From: Hyphomicrobium sp. CS1BSMeth3
GTDB lineage: Bacteria; Pseudomonadota; Alphaproteobacteria; Rhizobiales; Hyphomicrobiaceae
Length of the DNA stretch: 64,000 nt
Direction: 5' to 3'
Assembly (NCBI RefSeq): GCF_900117415.1
Contig: NZ_FPEI01000003.1
Span: 1-64,000, forward strand
The translations under genes and the position numbers were made by a program. The notes under the pieces are model-generated. The model was not told where the DNA came from, did not search any database, and saw nothing but the letters and a program-made list of their open reading frames with translations. Shown here in pieces: positions 1 to 9,397 of this stretch (its first letter is position 1; the number at the start of each line of letters is the position of its first letter).

Positions 1-3000
1 GTGCACGGGTGGCGGTGCGGGCGGCATGGTGCGCGGGCCCGGCGGCATGGCAGGCGGCACCGCACCGTTGGTCGCCGGCGCCGGCGCACCGGTCCGTCGT
101 GGACGCTTGGTCTCCGGCCCTGCCGGGCCATTGCGCGGACCGGGCGCGGCAACGGGCGGCGGACGATCGGCGCGCGCTGCCACGGGCGGCGGCTGTGCGG
201 GAGCTGGAGCCGGTGGCTCCTTGCCATTCGTGGCACCGTTCGCAGCAGCCGGCTGGCGCTGCGCACCCATCTTCATGGCGCGGCGGCCCATCTTCTTCTC
301 GGACTTGGCGACGAGACGGATGAGCTGGAGCGCATCGCGATCCGACATCGGCTGGCCGTAGTGGAAACCCTGCGCATACTCGCAGCCGAGCGCGCGCAGG
401 AAGGCCGCATCCTCGGGCGCCTCGACACCTTCGGCCACCACCTTGTGGCCGAGCTCGTGCGCGAGCAGCACGATGGCGCGCACGATCGCGCCTCCCGCGT
501 CGCTCTCCGTCCCCGACTGCACGAGCGCCTTGTCGATCTTGAGCGTGTCGAACGGAAAACGCTGAAGGTAGGCGAGCGACGAGTAGCCCGTGCCGAAATC
601 GTCGAGCGCGAGATCGGCGCCGGCACTCTTGAGGAGCTCGAGCACGTGCGTCGCGCGCTCCGGGTTTTCCATGACGAGCGACTCGGTGATCTCGATCCGG
701 AGCGAGCCGCGCGGCACGACATTGCGCCCGAGCAGGTGGCGGATCTCCGGCACGATGTCGGTCTTGAGGAGCTGGCGGCTCGAGACATTCACGCTGACGA
801 ACAGCGGCTGCTCGGCGCGCGGCAGTGCGGCCTGCCAGCGCGCGACCTCGCTGATCGCCCGCGAGAGCACGTACGAGCCGAGCTTGGCGACGAGGTCGGT
901 CTCCTCGGCAATGGGGATGAACTCGGAGGGGCTCAACTGGCCGTAGCGCGGATGCTCCCAGCGCACGAGCGCCTCGAAGCCGACGAGGCTCTCGTTCGAG
1001 AGCGCGACGATCGGCTGATAGAGCACCGTGAGCCGGCCCTGGTCGATGGCGCGGCGCAGATCGCTCTCGATGGCAATGCGCTCGTCCTTCTCGCCGCGCA
1101 TCTGCGGCGTGAAGATCTCGATGCGGTCGGTGCCGGCGCGCTTTGCCCGGTACATGGCCGTCTCGGCTTCGCGCAGAAGCTCGCGGGCGTCCGCCTGGCT
1201 CTCGTCCGCGGTGGCAATGCCGATCGAGCCCGTGAGGATGATCTCCTGGCTCGCGATCTTGATCGGCGAGCGCAGCGAGCGGCGCAGGCGCTCGGCGAGC
1301 ATGGCGAGCTCGCGCGGGTCGTGCTGGGCAGGAATGAGGATCGCGAACTGGTCGCCGCCGATGCGCGCGAGCGTGTCGCTCGTATTGAGCGTGCGCTGCA
1401 GGCGACGGGCGACCGTGAGCAGCAGGCTGTCGCCGACGACGAGGCCGAACGCGCTGTTCACGCTCTTGAACTTGTCGAGATCGAGGAGGAGCACCGTGGG
1501 CCGCAGGCCCGGATCGCTGCGCCCGCGCGCCAGGGCCATCTCGAGACGGTCGATGAACAGCTCGCGATTGGGCTGGCCCGTAAGGCTGTCGTGGACGGCA
1601 TCGTGCAGCAGGCGCTCGCGCGCGCGGCGCGAATCCGTGACGTCGCGAATGAGGCCGACGCAGCGCAGCGAGCGGCGATCGGCCGTCGGCACCGCGGCGC
1701 CTTCGAGCTCGAACCAGCGATAGGTGCTGTCGGCATGGCGAATGCGGAAGTCGAGGTTCACCGCGCCGCCGGACTTGTCCTTGATGCCCTGGAAGAGCAG
1801 CAGCAGGCGCTCGCGGTCGGCCTGATGGAGGTAGCTCAGGAGATCGTCCACCTTGCCCGAGAGATCGCCGGACCGGAGCCCGAGCGTCGCCTCGATGAGC
1901 GGGTCCATCTTGATTTCGTCGCGGCGCGCATTCCACTCCCACACGCCGACGCTCGCCATCTCGATGGCGGTCGCGCGGAGTTGTCGGTCGGATGGACTGT
2001 TCGCGAAGGCGGGCTCGGTGACGCGGAAGGCGAACTGCGTGACGGTGAAGCCGACCAGCAGCGTGATGAGCACGAGACCTGCCAGCAGCCCCGAGATTGC
2101 AACCTCGCCCGAGAGGCGCCCGGTCAGCGTCGCCGCTGCGCCGAAGAGCCAGACGAGCAGCAGGATCCACGTCGGAGCGATCGCCAGCGCGCGATCGAGC
2201 CCGCGCAGGCAGAAGTAGAGAATGACGAGACCGCCGACCGTGCCGATCGCACCGAGCGAGAGGCGCGCGACGGTCGCGGCAAGGCGCGGATCGAGGACGG
2301 CGGTCGCCACGATGATGAGCTGGCCGCCGATCCAGATCAGGAAGAGCATCCTGAGGAAGCTGTTCCATAGGTTCCCGCGCAGGAACGTGAACAGGAATAT
2401 GACAAGGCTTGCCGCGACCGCGGCCTCCGCCACCGCGCGATATTGAGCATTGTCCTCGGGCCGCATGGGAAATAGTCGCGGCCAGAATCCGAAGTCCACG
2501 CAAAGGAGCGCCAGCACGCACCACGCGACGAGCGCAGCGCTCGGGAAGATCATCTTGTGGTTGGCCGCGAAGACGGCCGTCAGGAAGATCGCGAGAAGGC
2601 CCGTGAAACCGAGCAGGATGCCGTTGAAGAGCTGGCGATCGCGGTGACGCTGCTCGAAGGCGAGCGGCTTCCACAGTTGCAGCGGCGCGACGCGCTCGGA
2701 GGCGAGCTCGACGACGAAGGTGACGGTGCGGCCCGGCTCGATGCTGATGCGGAAGATGTCGGCGCTGTCGTTCCTGATGCGCTCGGGCACGAAGCCCTCG
2801 GACTGCGTGACGGCCTCGATGCGGCGCGCATCGAGATCGGGCCAGATCACGCCGGAGCGCGTCGTCGAATAGCGGTTGGCGGTCAGCCAGCGCTCGATGG
2901 TCTTGTTCGTCGGGTTGCGCAGCGAGAAGACGATCCAGCTCGGGTTCGTGCCGGGCGTCGTCGCGCGGACGTTCATGCGGAAGGTGCCGCCGGTCGCATC

Positions 3001-3252
3001 CGGCGCCGTTTCGGCCTGGATGCTGTCGCCGCGGCCCTCGTAGAGCTCGCCGTGGCTGGTGATATCGATACGGTCCGCGTCTTCGGCAACCTCGATGGGC
3101 TCGAGCGCGCGCGCGCCCGACGCGCCGGCAGCAAGACCGAGAAGCGCGCCGAGGAGCAAGGCGAGCAGGGAGAGGACACTGCGCACGGCGGCGCGCCCAC
3201 CGGCTTCACGTCCAGCAGAACCGCCCCCCCTGCGCACTCCCCCCACGATCAT
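1..3252 (-). CDS. Membrane GGDEF/EAL c-di-GMP signalling protein (C-terminus cut by window edge)
   Basis: The frame is open for 1084 codons to the left edge, so the C-terminus is missing. Order seen: hydrophobic N-terminal segment (~20-40), an extracytoplasmic region (~45-205), about seven hydrophobic helices (~210-405) like 7TMR-DISM receptors, a PAS-like region (~430-540), GGDEF (~545-700), EAL (~715-965), and a Pro/Ala-rich tail from ~985. The cyclase signature reads GGDQF (near residue 634) rather than GGDEF, and no RxxD inhibitory site precedes it. The EAL domain keeps its EAL motif (~759), the asparagine in VNVSS, EITES, DDFGTG (~882), KIDK and VAEGVE (~939). It therefore looks like a c-di-GMP phosphodiesterase whose GGDEF part may only sense or bind GTP (inference). 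The ATG overlaps the stop of the acetyltransferase gene as ATGA, with GGAGG about 10 nt upstream, so translation is probably coupled. Confidence 0.9.
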   Translation of the reverse strand, partial: MIVGGVRRGGGSAGREAGGRAAVRSVLSLLALLLGALLGLAAGASGARALEPIEVAEDADRIDITSHGELYEGRGDSIQAETAPDATGGTFRMNVRATTPGTNPSWIVFSLRNPTNKTIERWLTANRYSTTRSGVIWPDLDARRIEAVTQSEGFVPERIRNDSADIFRISIEPGRTVTFVVELASERVAPLQLWKPLAFEQRHRDRQLFNGILLGFTGLLAIFLTAVFAANHKMIFPSAALVAWCVLALLCVDFGFWPRLFPMRPEDNAQYRAVAEAAVAASLVIFLFTFLRGNLWNSFLRMLFLIWIGGQLIIVATAVLDPRLAATVARLSLGAIGTVGGLVILYFCLRGLDRALAIAPTWILLLVWLFGAAATLTGRLSGEVAISGLLAGLVLITLLVGFTVTQFAFRVTEPAFANSPSDRQLRATAIEMASVGVWEWNARRDEIKMDPLIEATLGLRSGDLSGKVDDLLSYLHQADRERLLLLFQGIKDKSGGAVNLDFRIRHADSTYRWFELEGAAVPTADRRSLRCVGLIRDVTDSRRARERLLHDAVHDSLTGQPNRELFIDRLEMALARGRSDPGLRPTVLLLDLDKFKSVNSAFGLVVGDSLLLTVARRLQRTLNTSDTLARIGGDQFAILIPAQHDPRELAMLAERLRRSLRSPIKIASQEIILTGSIGIATADESQADARELLREAETAMYRAKRAGTDRIEIFTPQMRGEKDERIAIESDLRRAIDQGRLTVLYQPIVALSNESLVGFEALVRWEHPRYGQLSPSEFIPIAEETDLVAKLGSYVLSRAISEVARWQAALPRAEQPLFVSVNVSSRQLLKTDIVPEIRHLLGRNVVPRGSLRIEITESLVMENPERATHVLELLKSAGADLALDDFGTGYSSLAYLQRFPFDTLKIDKALVQSGTESDAGGAIVRAIVLLAHELGHKVVAEGVEAPEDAAFLRALGCEYAQGFHYGQPMSDRDALQLIRLVAKSEKKMGRRAMKMGAQRQPAAANGATNGKEPPAPAPAQPPPVAARADRPPPVAAPGPRNGPAGPETKRPRRTGAPAPATNGAVPPAMPPGPRTMPPAPPPVH

Positions 3253-3836
3253 GCGTGCCAGTCCTCCTCGATCAGTCCGAAGAGAACATGATCCTGCCAC
3301 TGGCCGTTGATGCGCAGATAACGGCGCGCGAGCCCTTCGCGGACGAAGCCGTTCGCCTCGAGCACGCGTTGCGAGCCGAAGTTGTGCGGCAGGCACGCAG
3401 CCTCGAGGCGATGGAGGCGCAGATCCTCGAAGGCGAAGGGCAGCACGGCTGCAAGCGCGCGGCGCATGTTGCCCTGTCGAACGTACGGCTGGCCGATCCA
3501 GTAGCCGAGCGAGGCGGCCTGCGTGATGCCGCGACGGACATTGGAGAACGTGATGGCGCCGATCAGATGGCGATCGGCGTCGCGGAAAATGAAGAAGGCA
3601 TAGCCAAGGCCGTCGCGGCGATTGCGCTGATAGAGCCGCACGCGCTCGCGGAACGCCGCGCGGCTCAGCTCATCGGTCGCCCACTGCGGCTCGAAGGGCA
3701 CGAGATGGTCGCGGCTGATGCGCCGGACATGCGCCCACTGCTCAAAGTCGGACATTGCGGGCGGGCGAAGCCACAGGCCATCGCCGCGGATGAAAGCGCT
3801 CGCCTCCTCGATGAAGGACGGTCTCAGGAATGCCAT
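3249..3836 (-). CDS. GNAT N-acetyltransferase, RimJ/RimL type
   Basis: A 195-residue GCN5-related acetyltransferase covering the whole family fold. Recognisable parts are the N-terminal LRPPAMSDFEQW strand-helix, the acceptor-region strand FIFRDADRHLIGAITFSN, the acetyl-CoA loop region around YVRQGNMRRAL, and the C-terminal NFGSQRVLEANGFVREG typical of RimJ/RimL. RimJ/RimL enzymes acetylate ribosomal protein N-termini; the substrate here is not shown by the sequence. The ATG follows a purine-rich AAGGGAGGG. The gene lies about 100 bp after the M16 peptidase gene and overlaps the GGDEF/EAL gene by 4 nt, so it is probably the middle gene of an operon. Confidence 0.85.
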   Translation of the reverse strand: MAFLRPSFIEEASAFIRGDGLWLRPPAMSDFEQWAHVRRISRDHLVPFEPQWATDELSRAAFRERVRLYQRNRRDGLGYAFFIFRDADRHLIGAITFSNVRRGITQAASLGYWIGQPYVRQGNMRRALAAVLPFAFEDLRLHRLEAACLPHNFGSQRVLEANGFVREGLARRYLRINGQWQDHVLFGLIEEDWHA

Positions 3837-3933
3837 GCCCGCCCTCCCTTCACGTCAGAGGCAGCGACCAACGATAGCGCACCGGCATCACACCGCTGCG
3901 ACGTCCGATGCTGCCCCAGTCCCGCGAGCCCGA

Positions 3934-5205
3934 TCAATGGCGCACCGCCCGCTGTTCAACGTTGTCCACGATGCTGCGCCCTGCCTTGCCGGCACCCGCC
4001 AGCGCGAACGAGAGCTTCGATCCTGCGACAACCCGCTCGGCAAGCCGGCGCACCTGCTCGGCGTCGACCGCATCCACCTTCTCGATCAGCTCGGCGGTCG
4101 GCATGAGGCGGCCGAGGGCGAGCATCTGGCGCGCCATCTGCTCGGCGCGCGCAACCGGGCTCTCGAGGCTCATGAGCAACCCGGCCTTGAGCTGGGCCTT
4201 GGCGCGGCGGACCTCACCTGCCTCAGGCAAAGTTGTAGCCGCCTTATCGAACTCGGCCGTGACAACGTCGATCAGCGTGCTCATCGTGTCGTGCCCGGTC
4301 GCAGCGTGAATGTTGAACATCCCCGTGTCGCCGAGGCCCCAGGCGCTCGAATAGATCGCGTAGCAGAGGCCGCGCTTCTCGCGCACTTCCTGGAAGAGCC
4401 GTGATGACATGCCCCCGCCGAAGAGCCCTGAGAAGACCTGCGCGGCATAGAAATCCGGCTCCCGGAAGGAAGGACTCTGATAGCCCATGACGACATGGGC
4501 CTGCTCGAAGCGGCGCGACGACAGGCGCACCCCGCCCGCGTACTTCGCCGGCTTGGGCACGACTCGCTTGCCACCACGAAGCCCCCCGAATAGGGCTTCA
4601 GCATGGCGCACAAGGGCTGCGTGATCGATGTTCCCTGCGGCGGAAAGCACCATGCCGCCAGCGTGATAGCGGGCCTCACGGAAGCGGTGCATGTCCTCGG
4701 CGCTGAAGCGGCCGACGGTCCGTGCCGTGCCGAGAATCGGCCGGCCGAGCGGCTGGCGCGGATAAGCGGCATCCTGGAGCAGATCCAGCACGATCTCCTC
4801 GGGGCTGTCGCGGGTCGCCGCGATCTCCTGGAGAATCACGTTCCGTTCCCGCTCGAGCTCCTCACCCGGGTAGGTCGGGTTGAGCATGATGTCGGCAAGG
4901 ATCTCGAGCGCGACGGGAAGGTCGCTCTTGAGCAGGCGCGCGTAGAAGGCCGTCGTGTCGAGGCTGGTCGCGGCATTGAGGTCGCCGCCGACCTCCTCGA
5001 TCTCCTCGACGATCTCGCGCGCTTTGCGGCGCGCCGTGCCCTTGAAGGCCATGTGCTCGATGAAGTGGGAGATGCCGGTCTCGCTCGCCGCCTCGTGGCG
5101 GGCGCCGGTCGCGACCCACACGCCGAGCGCCACCGTCTCCACATGCGGCATGTGGTCGGAGATGATGGTCAGGCCGTTCGGGAGGCGCGTCTCGTTGAGA
5201 TGCAT
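3934..5205 (-). CDS. M16 family zinc peptidase (mitochondrial processing peptidase-like)
   Basis: A 423-residue pitrilysin-family protease of the bacterial processing-peptidase type. The inverted zinc motif HFIEH (residues 47-51) is intact, followed by the TTAFYARLL strand and the ELERERNVILQEI helix that carries the distal glutamates. The single-copy length of about 420 matches the alphaproteobacterial MPP-like family, which is cytoplasmic or periplasmic depending on species; no signal peptide is seen here. A longer frame exists upstream, but the ATG at 5205 sits one base after the thrC stop and begins the conserved sequence at residue 1. The order thrC, M16 peptidase, acetyltransferase suggests one transcript. 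The substrate is unknown. Confidence 0.9.
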   Translation of the reverse strand: MHLNETRLPNGLTIISDHMPHVETVALGVWVATGARHEAASETGISHFIEHMAFKGTARRKAREIVEEIEEVGGDLNAATSLDTTAFYARLLKSDLPVALEILADIMLNPTYPGEELERERNVILQEIAATRDSPEEIVLDLLQDAAYPRQPLGRPILGTARTVGRFSAEDMHRFREARYHAGGMVLSAAGNIDHAALVRHAEALFGGLRGGKRVVPKPAKYAGGVRLSSRRFEQAHVVMGYQSPSFREPDFYAAQVFSGLFGGGMSSRLFQEVREKRGLCYAIYSSAWGLGDTGMFNIHAATGHDTMSTLIDVVTAEFDKAATTLPEAGEVRRAKAQLKAGLLMSLESPVARAEQMARQMLALGRLMPTAELIEKVDAVDAEQVRRLAERVVAGSKLSFALAGAGKAGRSIVDNVEQRAVRH

Positions 5206-5206
5206 G

Positions 5207-6610
5207 TCACCCGCGTCCTGCACGCGCACGGCTGCTGACGAACTGGGCCACGGCCGCCACGTCATTGGGGAGCACCGTCACGCGCTCGGGCAGCGTGCGC
5301 TGGCGCGTGACCGTCTCGGGCTCGGGCGGCACATGCCCGACGGCGCGGCGGATGGCATCGGGGAACTTTGCGGGATGCGCCGTCGAGAGCGTGATTATCG
5401 GCACGTCCGGCCGGCGCGCAACACGCTGCGCCGCCGAGACTGCGACAGCCGTGTGGGGATCCGCGAGATAGCCGGTTGCGGCCTCGAGATCGCGGATCGT
5501 GGCGAGCGTCGCAGCTTCGTCCGTGCGCTCGGCGTCGAAGCCCTCCTTGAGCTGGCCGTGCTCACCTTGTGTCAGCGCGAAGCCGCCGCGTGTCGTGAGA
5601 TCGCGCATGAGGCTGTTGACGCGCTCGGCATGGCGCCCCGTCAATTCGAACAACAAACGCTCGAAGTTCGATGAGATCTGGATGTCCATGCTCGGGCTGA
5701 AGGTTGCAGCAACCTCGCGGCTCTCGTAGCGGCCCGTCTCCAGCATACGGGTCAGAATGTCATTGACGTTCGTCGCGATGACGAGGCGGTCGATCGGAAG
5801 GCCCATGCGCTTTGCCGCGTAGCCCGCAAGAATGTCGCCGAAGTTGCCGGTCGGCACAGAGTAGCTGACCGTGCGCGAAGGCGCGCCGAGCGCGACGGCC
5901 GACGTGAAGTAGTAGACGATCTGGGCCATGAGGCGCGCCCAGTTGATCGAGTTCACGCCGGCGAGGCCGAGCCGGTCGCGGAACGGCAGGTCGTTGAAGA
6001 GCGCCTTCACGATGTTCTGGCAATCGTCGAACGTGCCTTGGATGGCGATCGTGTGGACGTTCGCCTCTGTGGGCGTCGTCATCTGGCGCCGCTGCACATC
6101 GCTCACGCGCCCCTCGGGGAAGAGCATGAAGATGTCGATGGCATCGCGCCCGCGGAAGGCCTCGATGGCCGCGCCGCCCGTGTCGCCCGACGTCGCGCCG
6201 ACGATCGTCGCATTGCGGCCGCGACGGCTCAGCGCGCGATCCATAAGGCGCGAGAGCACCTGCATGGCCACGTCCTTGAAGGCGAGCGTCGGCCCATGGA
6301 AGAGCTCGAGGATCCAGTCCGAGGGCCCGACCTGCACGAGCGGCGTCACGACCCGATGACGGAACGTGGCATAGGCATCAGTGATGATCGCCGCGAGATC
6401 GGCATCGGGGATCTCGCCGCCGACGTACGGCCTCATGATGCGGACGGCGACATCCTGATAGGACTTGCCGGCGAGCCCTGCGATCTCCTCCCGCGTGAGC
6501 TCGGGCCACTTCTCGGGCAGGTACAGGCCGCCGTCGCGGGCGAGCCCGGTCAGCAGGACATCCTCGAAGCCGAGCGCCGGCGCGGCGCCGCGTGTGCTGA
6601 TGTATTTCAC
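5207..6610 (-). CDS. thrC: Threonine synthase
   Basis: Converts O-phosphohomoserine to threonine and phosphate with PLP, the last step of threonine synthesis in the cytoplasm. The PLP lysine is K112 in GPTLAFKDVAMQ, and TSGDTGGAAIEAF is the phosphate-binding loop. The length of 467 residues fits the long bacterial ThrC type. I start at GTG 6610 because MKYISTRG is the usual N-terminus of this family; an in-frame extension to 6697 has no family-like sequence. It is the first gene of a packed operon, and the M16 peptidase starts one base after its stop. Confidence 0.93.
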   Translation of the reverse strand: MKYISTRGAAPALGFEDVLLTGLARDGGLYLPEKWPELTREEIAGLAGKSYQDVAVRIMRPYVGGEIPDADLAAIITDAYATFRHRVVTPLVQVGPSDWILELFHGPTLAFKDVAMQVLSRLMDRALSRRGRNATIVGATSGDTGGAAIEAFRGRDAIDIFMLFPEGRVSDVQRRQMTTPTEANVHTIAIQGTFDDCQNIVKALFNDLPFRDRLGLAGVNSINWARLMAQIVYYFTSAVALGAPSRTVSYSVPTGNFGDILAGYAAKRMGLPIDRLVIATNVNDILTRMLETGRYESREVAATFSPSMDIQISSNFERLLFELTGRHAERVNSLMRDLTTRGGFALTQGEHGQLKEGFDAERTDEAATLATIRDLEAATGYLADPHTAVAVSAAQRVARRPDVPIITLSTAHPAKFPDAIRRAVGHVPPEPETVTRQRTLPERVTVLPNDVAAVAQFVSSRARAGRG

Positions 6611-6775
6611 GATCGTTCCGTCACTTAGTGTGCCGCCACAGGCGGCTTGGAGAGGCCTGCCGACGATGGCACAGCCACCACCCGGCAGGAAGGACATATC
6701 ACGGGTTCAAGCCAATGATATCGGGCCAAACTTGCCTGTAATTCGTGGTGCCATGCAACCTTACGGTACGGGGTC

Positions 6776-7744
6776 TCAAACCTTCGGCGTTCGCCCGGCC
6801 AGCACCTCGGCAAAAACCTCGCGGTCGACATTGCTGCCGGAGAGGACGACGCCGACCCGCTTGCCGGCCAGCTTGTGGCGCTCCTGCATGAGTGCGGCGA
6901 AGGCCGCAGCCCCCGCGCCCTCGGCGAGGTTGTGCGTATCCTCATAGTAGGCGCGCATGGAGTCCGCGATCTCGTCCTCGCTGACCGTCACGATGCGCGC
7001 CGCACCACGCGAGATCACGTCGAGCGCGAGCGGATCAGGCACGCGGCAGGCCATGCCATCGGCGAACGTCGCGGCGGAGTTGGTCGAGATCGGCTTGCCG
7101 GCCGCAACCGAGAGCGCAATGCACGGCGCGTTGGCCGCGACCACGCCAACGACCTCGGTCTTGGCTCCGAGCAGATCGCGCGCCATGATCATGCCGCACG
7201 CGCCCGAGCCCATGCCGATCGGCACGTAGACCGTGTCGAGATCGGGAAGCGCCGTCAGCATCTCGCGCCCTGCTGTGGCAACGCCTTTGACGAGCATGGC
7301 ATCGAACGGCGGCACGATATGCAGGTTGCGCACGCCGGCGAGGCGGAAGGCCTCGTCCTTGGCCTCGTCGAAATCCACGCCGTGCTCGATCAGCTCCGCA
7401 CCGAACGCGCGCATGGCCGCATTCTTCTCGCGCGAATTGCCGTGCGGCACGAGGATCACGCTCCTGAGGCCCACGGCCGTCGCGGCACGCGCGACCGACT
7501 GACCGTGATTGCCGCGCGTCGCCGTGATGACGCCCTCGATGTGCGCGCCCGATCTGCGAAGCTCGTCCATATACGTAATGCCGCCACGCACCTTGAAGGC
7601 GCCGATCGGCGAGTGGTTCTCGTGCTTCACGAAAACCTCGCAGCCGGCCCGGCGGGACAGCAGCGGCCAGTTGTGCTGCGGCGTCGAGGGCATATGGCGG
7701 CCGACCACATCGGCCGCGGCCTCTAGCTCGGAAAGAGTGAACAT
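6776..7744 (-). CDS. Threonine dehydratase-like PLP enzyme (single-domain, catabolic type)
   Basis: A 322-residue fold-type II PLP enzyme. K51 in GAFKVRGG is the Schiff-base lysine, and GMGSGACG is the phosphate-binding glycine loop. There is no C-terminal ACT regulatory domain, so it resembles catabolic threonine or serine dehydratase, or threo-3-hydroxyaspartate ammonia-lyase, rather than IlvA; the sequence does not decide between these. The ATG at 7744 is preceded by AAGGAGA. It lies 165 bp upstream of thrC on the same strand, so the pair may be co-regulated, and diverges from the MFS transporter gene across about 215 bp. Confidence 0.85.
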   Translation of the reverse strand: MFTLSELEAAADVVGRHMPSTPQHNWPLLSRRAGCEVFVKHENHSPIGAFKVRGGITYMDELRRSGAHIEGVITATRGNHGQSVARAATAVGLRSVILVPHGNSREKNAAMRAFGAELIEHGVDFDEAKDEAFRLAGVRNLHIVPPFDAMLVKGVATAGREMLTALPDLDTVYVPIGMGSGACGMIMARDLLGAKTEVVGVVAANAPCIALSVAAGKPISTNSAATFADGMACRVPDPLALDVISRGAARIVTVSEDEIADSMRAYYEDTHNLAEGAGAAAFAALMQERHKLAGKRVGVVLSGSNVDREVFAEVLAGRTPKV

Positions 7745-7959
7745 GAGCGCGTCTCCTTGAGGGCACCGAGCGGCGGGCGCATCGCGCATTGCCGCCGGGG
7801 TTTAGCAGCGTAAGAGCGCCAGCGGAAGGTTTTGCAGCTCTTCTCCGCGGGAAACGCGCTTGCACGCGCGCACCGCGTCTGGTCTCTGCGAGCACGACCC
7901 GCGGCAACAAGCGGGACCAAGGGAGCGCACATCGGCGCGGCGCGGGAAGGGCGACGCAC

Positions 7960-9162
7960 GTGGACATGAAACGCGAGCGACCTCACGCGACCTGGCCGCC
8001 GAGCCCTGCCGTCGGCTATCTCGCGGCCTTCGGGCTCTCGCTCGCCATGGCCGTCGGCAACAGCCTTGCGCGCTTTGCCTATGCGCTCGTGCTGCCGGCC
8101 ATGCGCGATGATCTCGCCTGGAGCTACACGCAGGCCGGCGCGCTCAATACGATCAATGCCGTGGGCTATCTGGCTGGCGCCTTCGTCGCTGTCGCGAGCA
8201 TAAGACGCCTCGGGCCGAAGCTGCCGTTCTATATCGGGCTGTGGGCGACGGCGATCACCGTGCTTGCCACCGCATTCGTGCGCGATTTTACGGCCATAGC
8301 GGCGGTCCGAACGCTCACCGGGATCGCGGCGGCCTACGTGTTCGTCACTGGCGGCGTGCTGGCAGCGAGCGTCTTTCCGCACGACGCGCGCCGCGCTGCC
8401 TCGGCCATTGCGATCTACTTTGCCGGCGGCGGCCTCGGCCTGCTCGTGACCGCGCTGACCATCCCCTGGCTGCTCGAAGTCCGAGGCGATGCGGCATGGC
8501 CGGAGGCGTGGCTGCTGCTCGGCGGCATGTGCCTCGTCATGAGCCTTCTTGCGACGCTCGCTGCACGGCCGGTTGCCGTCGCACCCCCGGTGCGCCACCC
8601 GACGCCCTGGGCGAAAGGGCCGCTCACGCCGCTCTACTTCGGCTATGGCTGCTTTGCGCTCGGCTATTTCGCCTACATGACCTTTATCGTCGCCTGGATG
8701 CGCGAGCAGGGCCTCGGCAGCACGGATATCGCGATCGTCTGGGCCGCACTTGGCCTCTCGACCATCCTGTCGCTCCAGATTTGGGCCAAGCCTTTCGCGG
8801 CATGGCCGGCCGGGCGCCCCTTCGCGGCGGTGATGGCCACAGTCGGCATCGGCGCGGCGCTCCCGCTCGTCGGCGGCGGGCTGCCGGTCATGATCGCCTC
8901 GGCGCTGCTGTTCGGCTGCTTCTTCATGGTGCCGGGCGCGCTCACGGCTTACATCAAGGCATCGCTCCCCCCGGTCCTCTGGGGCGAGGTCTTCGCCTCT
9001 TTCACGCTTGTTTTCTCGATCCTTCAGTGCTTTGGCCCTGCCGCCACCGGCTTCCTCGCCGACCATACCGGCAGCCTCGCAGCGGGCCTCGGCGTCTCCG
9101 CCGGCATTCTACTTGTGGGTGCCGTGGCAGGCTTGTCACAGCGTCCGATTGAACGGATGTGA
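7960..9162 (+). CDS. YbfB/YjiJ-family MFS transporter
   Basis: An integral membrane protein of about 400 residues with about 12 hydrophobic segments in two six-helix halves (break near the TPWAKGPLTPLYFGYG region). The GNSLARFAYALVLPAM first helix and the R-x-L-G-P-K loop after helix 2 are typical of the YbfB/YjiJ branch of the major facilitator superfamily. Substrate unknown. I chose GTG 7960 because GGGAAGGG lies 8 nt upstream; ATG 7966 is the alternative and changes only two residues. It is divergent from the threonine dehydratase gene, which hints at amino-acid or organic-acid export but does not prove it. Confidence 0.8.
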   Translation: MDMKRERPHATWPPSPAVGYLAAFGLSLAMAVGNSLARFAYALVLPAMRDDLAWSYTQAGALNTINAVGYLAGAFVAVASIRRLGPKLPFYIGLWATAITVLATAFVRDFTAIAAVRTLTGIAAAYVFVTGGVLAASVFPHDARRAASAIAIYFAGGGLGLLVTALTIPWLLEVRGDAAWPEAWLLLGGMCLVMSLLATLAARPVAVAPPVRHPTPWAKGPLTPLYFGYGCFALGYFAYMTFIVAWMREQGLGSTDIAIVWAALGLSTILSLQIWAKPFAAWPAGRPFAAVMATVGIGAALPLVGGGLPVMIASALLFGCFFMVPGALTAYIKASLPPVLWGEVFASFTLVFSILQCFGPAATGFLADHTGSLAAGLGVSAGILLVGAVAGLSQRPIERM

Positions 9163-9260
9163 ACAAATCAACTATAAGTTGTTCCGCTCTCCGAACTCGT
9201 GCACATCTGAGGCCGTCCACTTGTGTCCGCTGCACGTGTGGTCCAGACCCGAACTTGGAC

Positions 9261-9300
9261 GAGGCGCCAATGTACCGCGTTGTGGCGCCTCAATTTTTTA
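9261..9300 (+). terminator. Rho-independent terminator after the MFS gene
   Basis: A 9-bp stem, GAGGCGCCA paired with TGGCGCCTC, with a 13-nt loop, followed by AATTTTTTAT. It lies about 100 bp after the transporter stop and before the nuclease gene. Confidence 0.8.
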
Positions 9301-9397
9301 TCAACCACATTGTGACCGAACAGCGGCGCGCCGCCACGATTAAGTCTCTACCTCACCACGCGAATCATCGAGCTTCTCCTCCGAGAGGAGAAATGCG

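Noticed and set aside
1-2370. Long open frame on the plus strand at the left edge (789 codons)
   Set aside because: It is antisense to the GGDEF/EAL gene. The translation is Arg/Glu/Ala-rich without any domain, as expected for the shadow of a high-GC gene.
9002-9235. Minus-strand frame over the end of the MFS gene and the following gap
   Set aside because: Mostly antisense to the transporter; the remaining part has no motif, and the gap is explained by a terminator.
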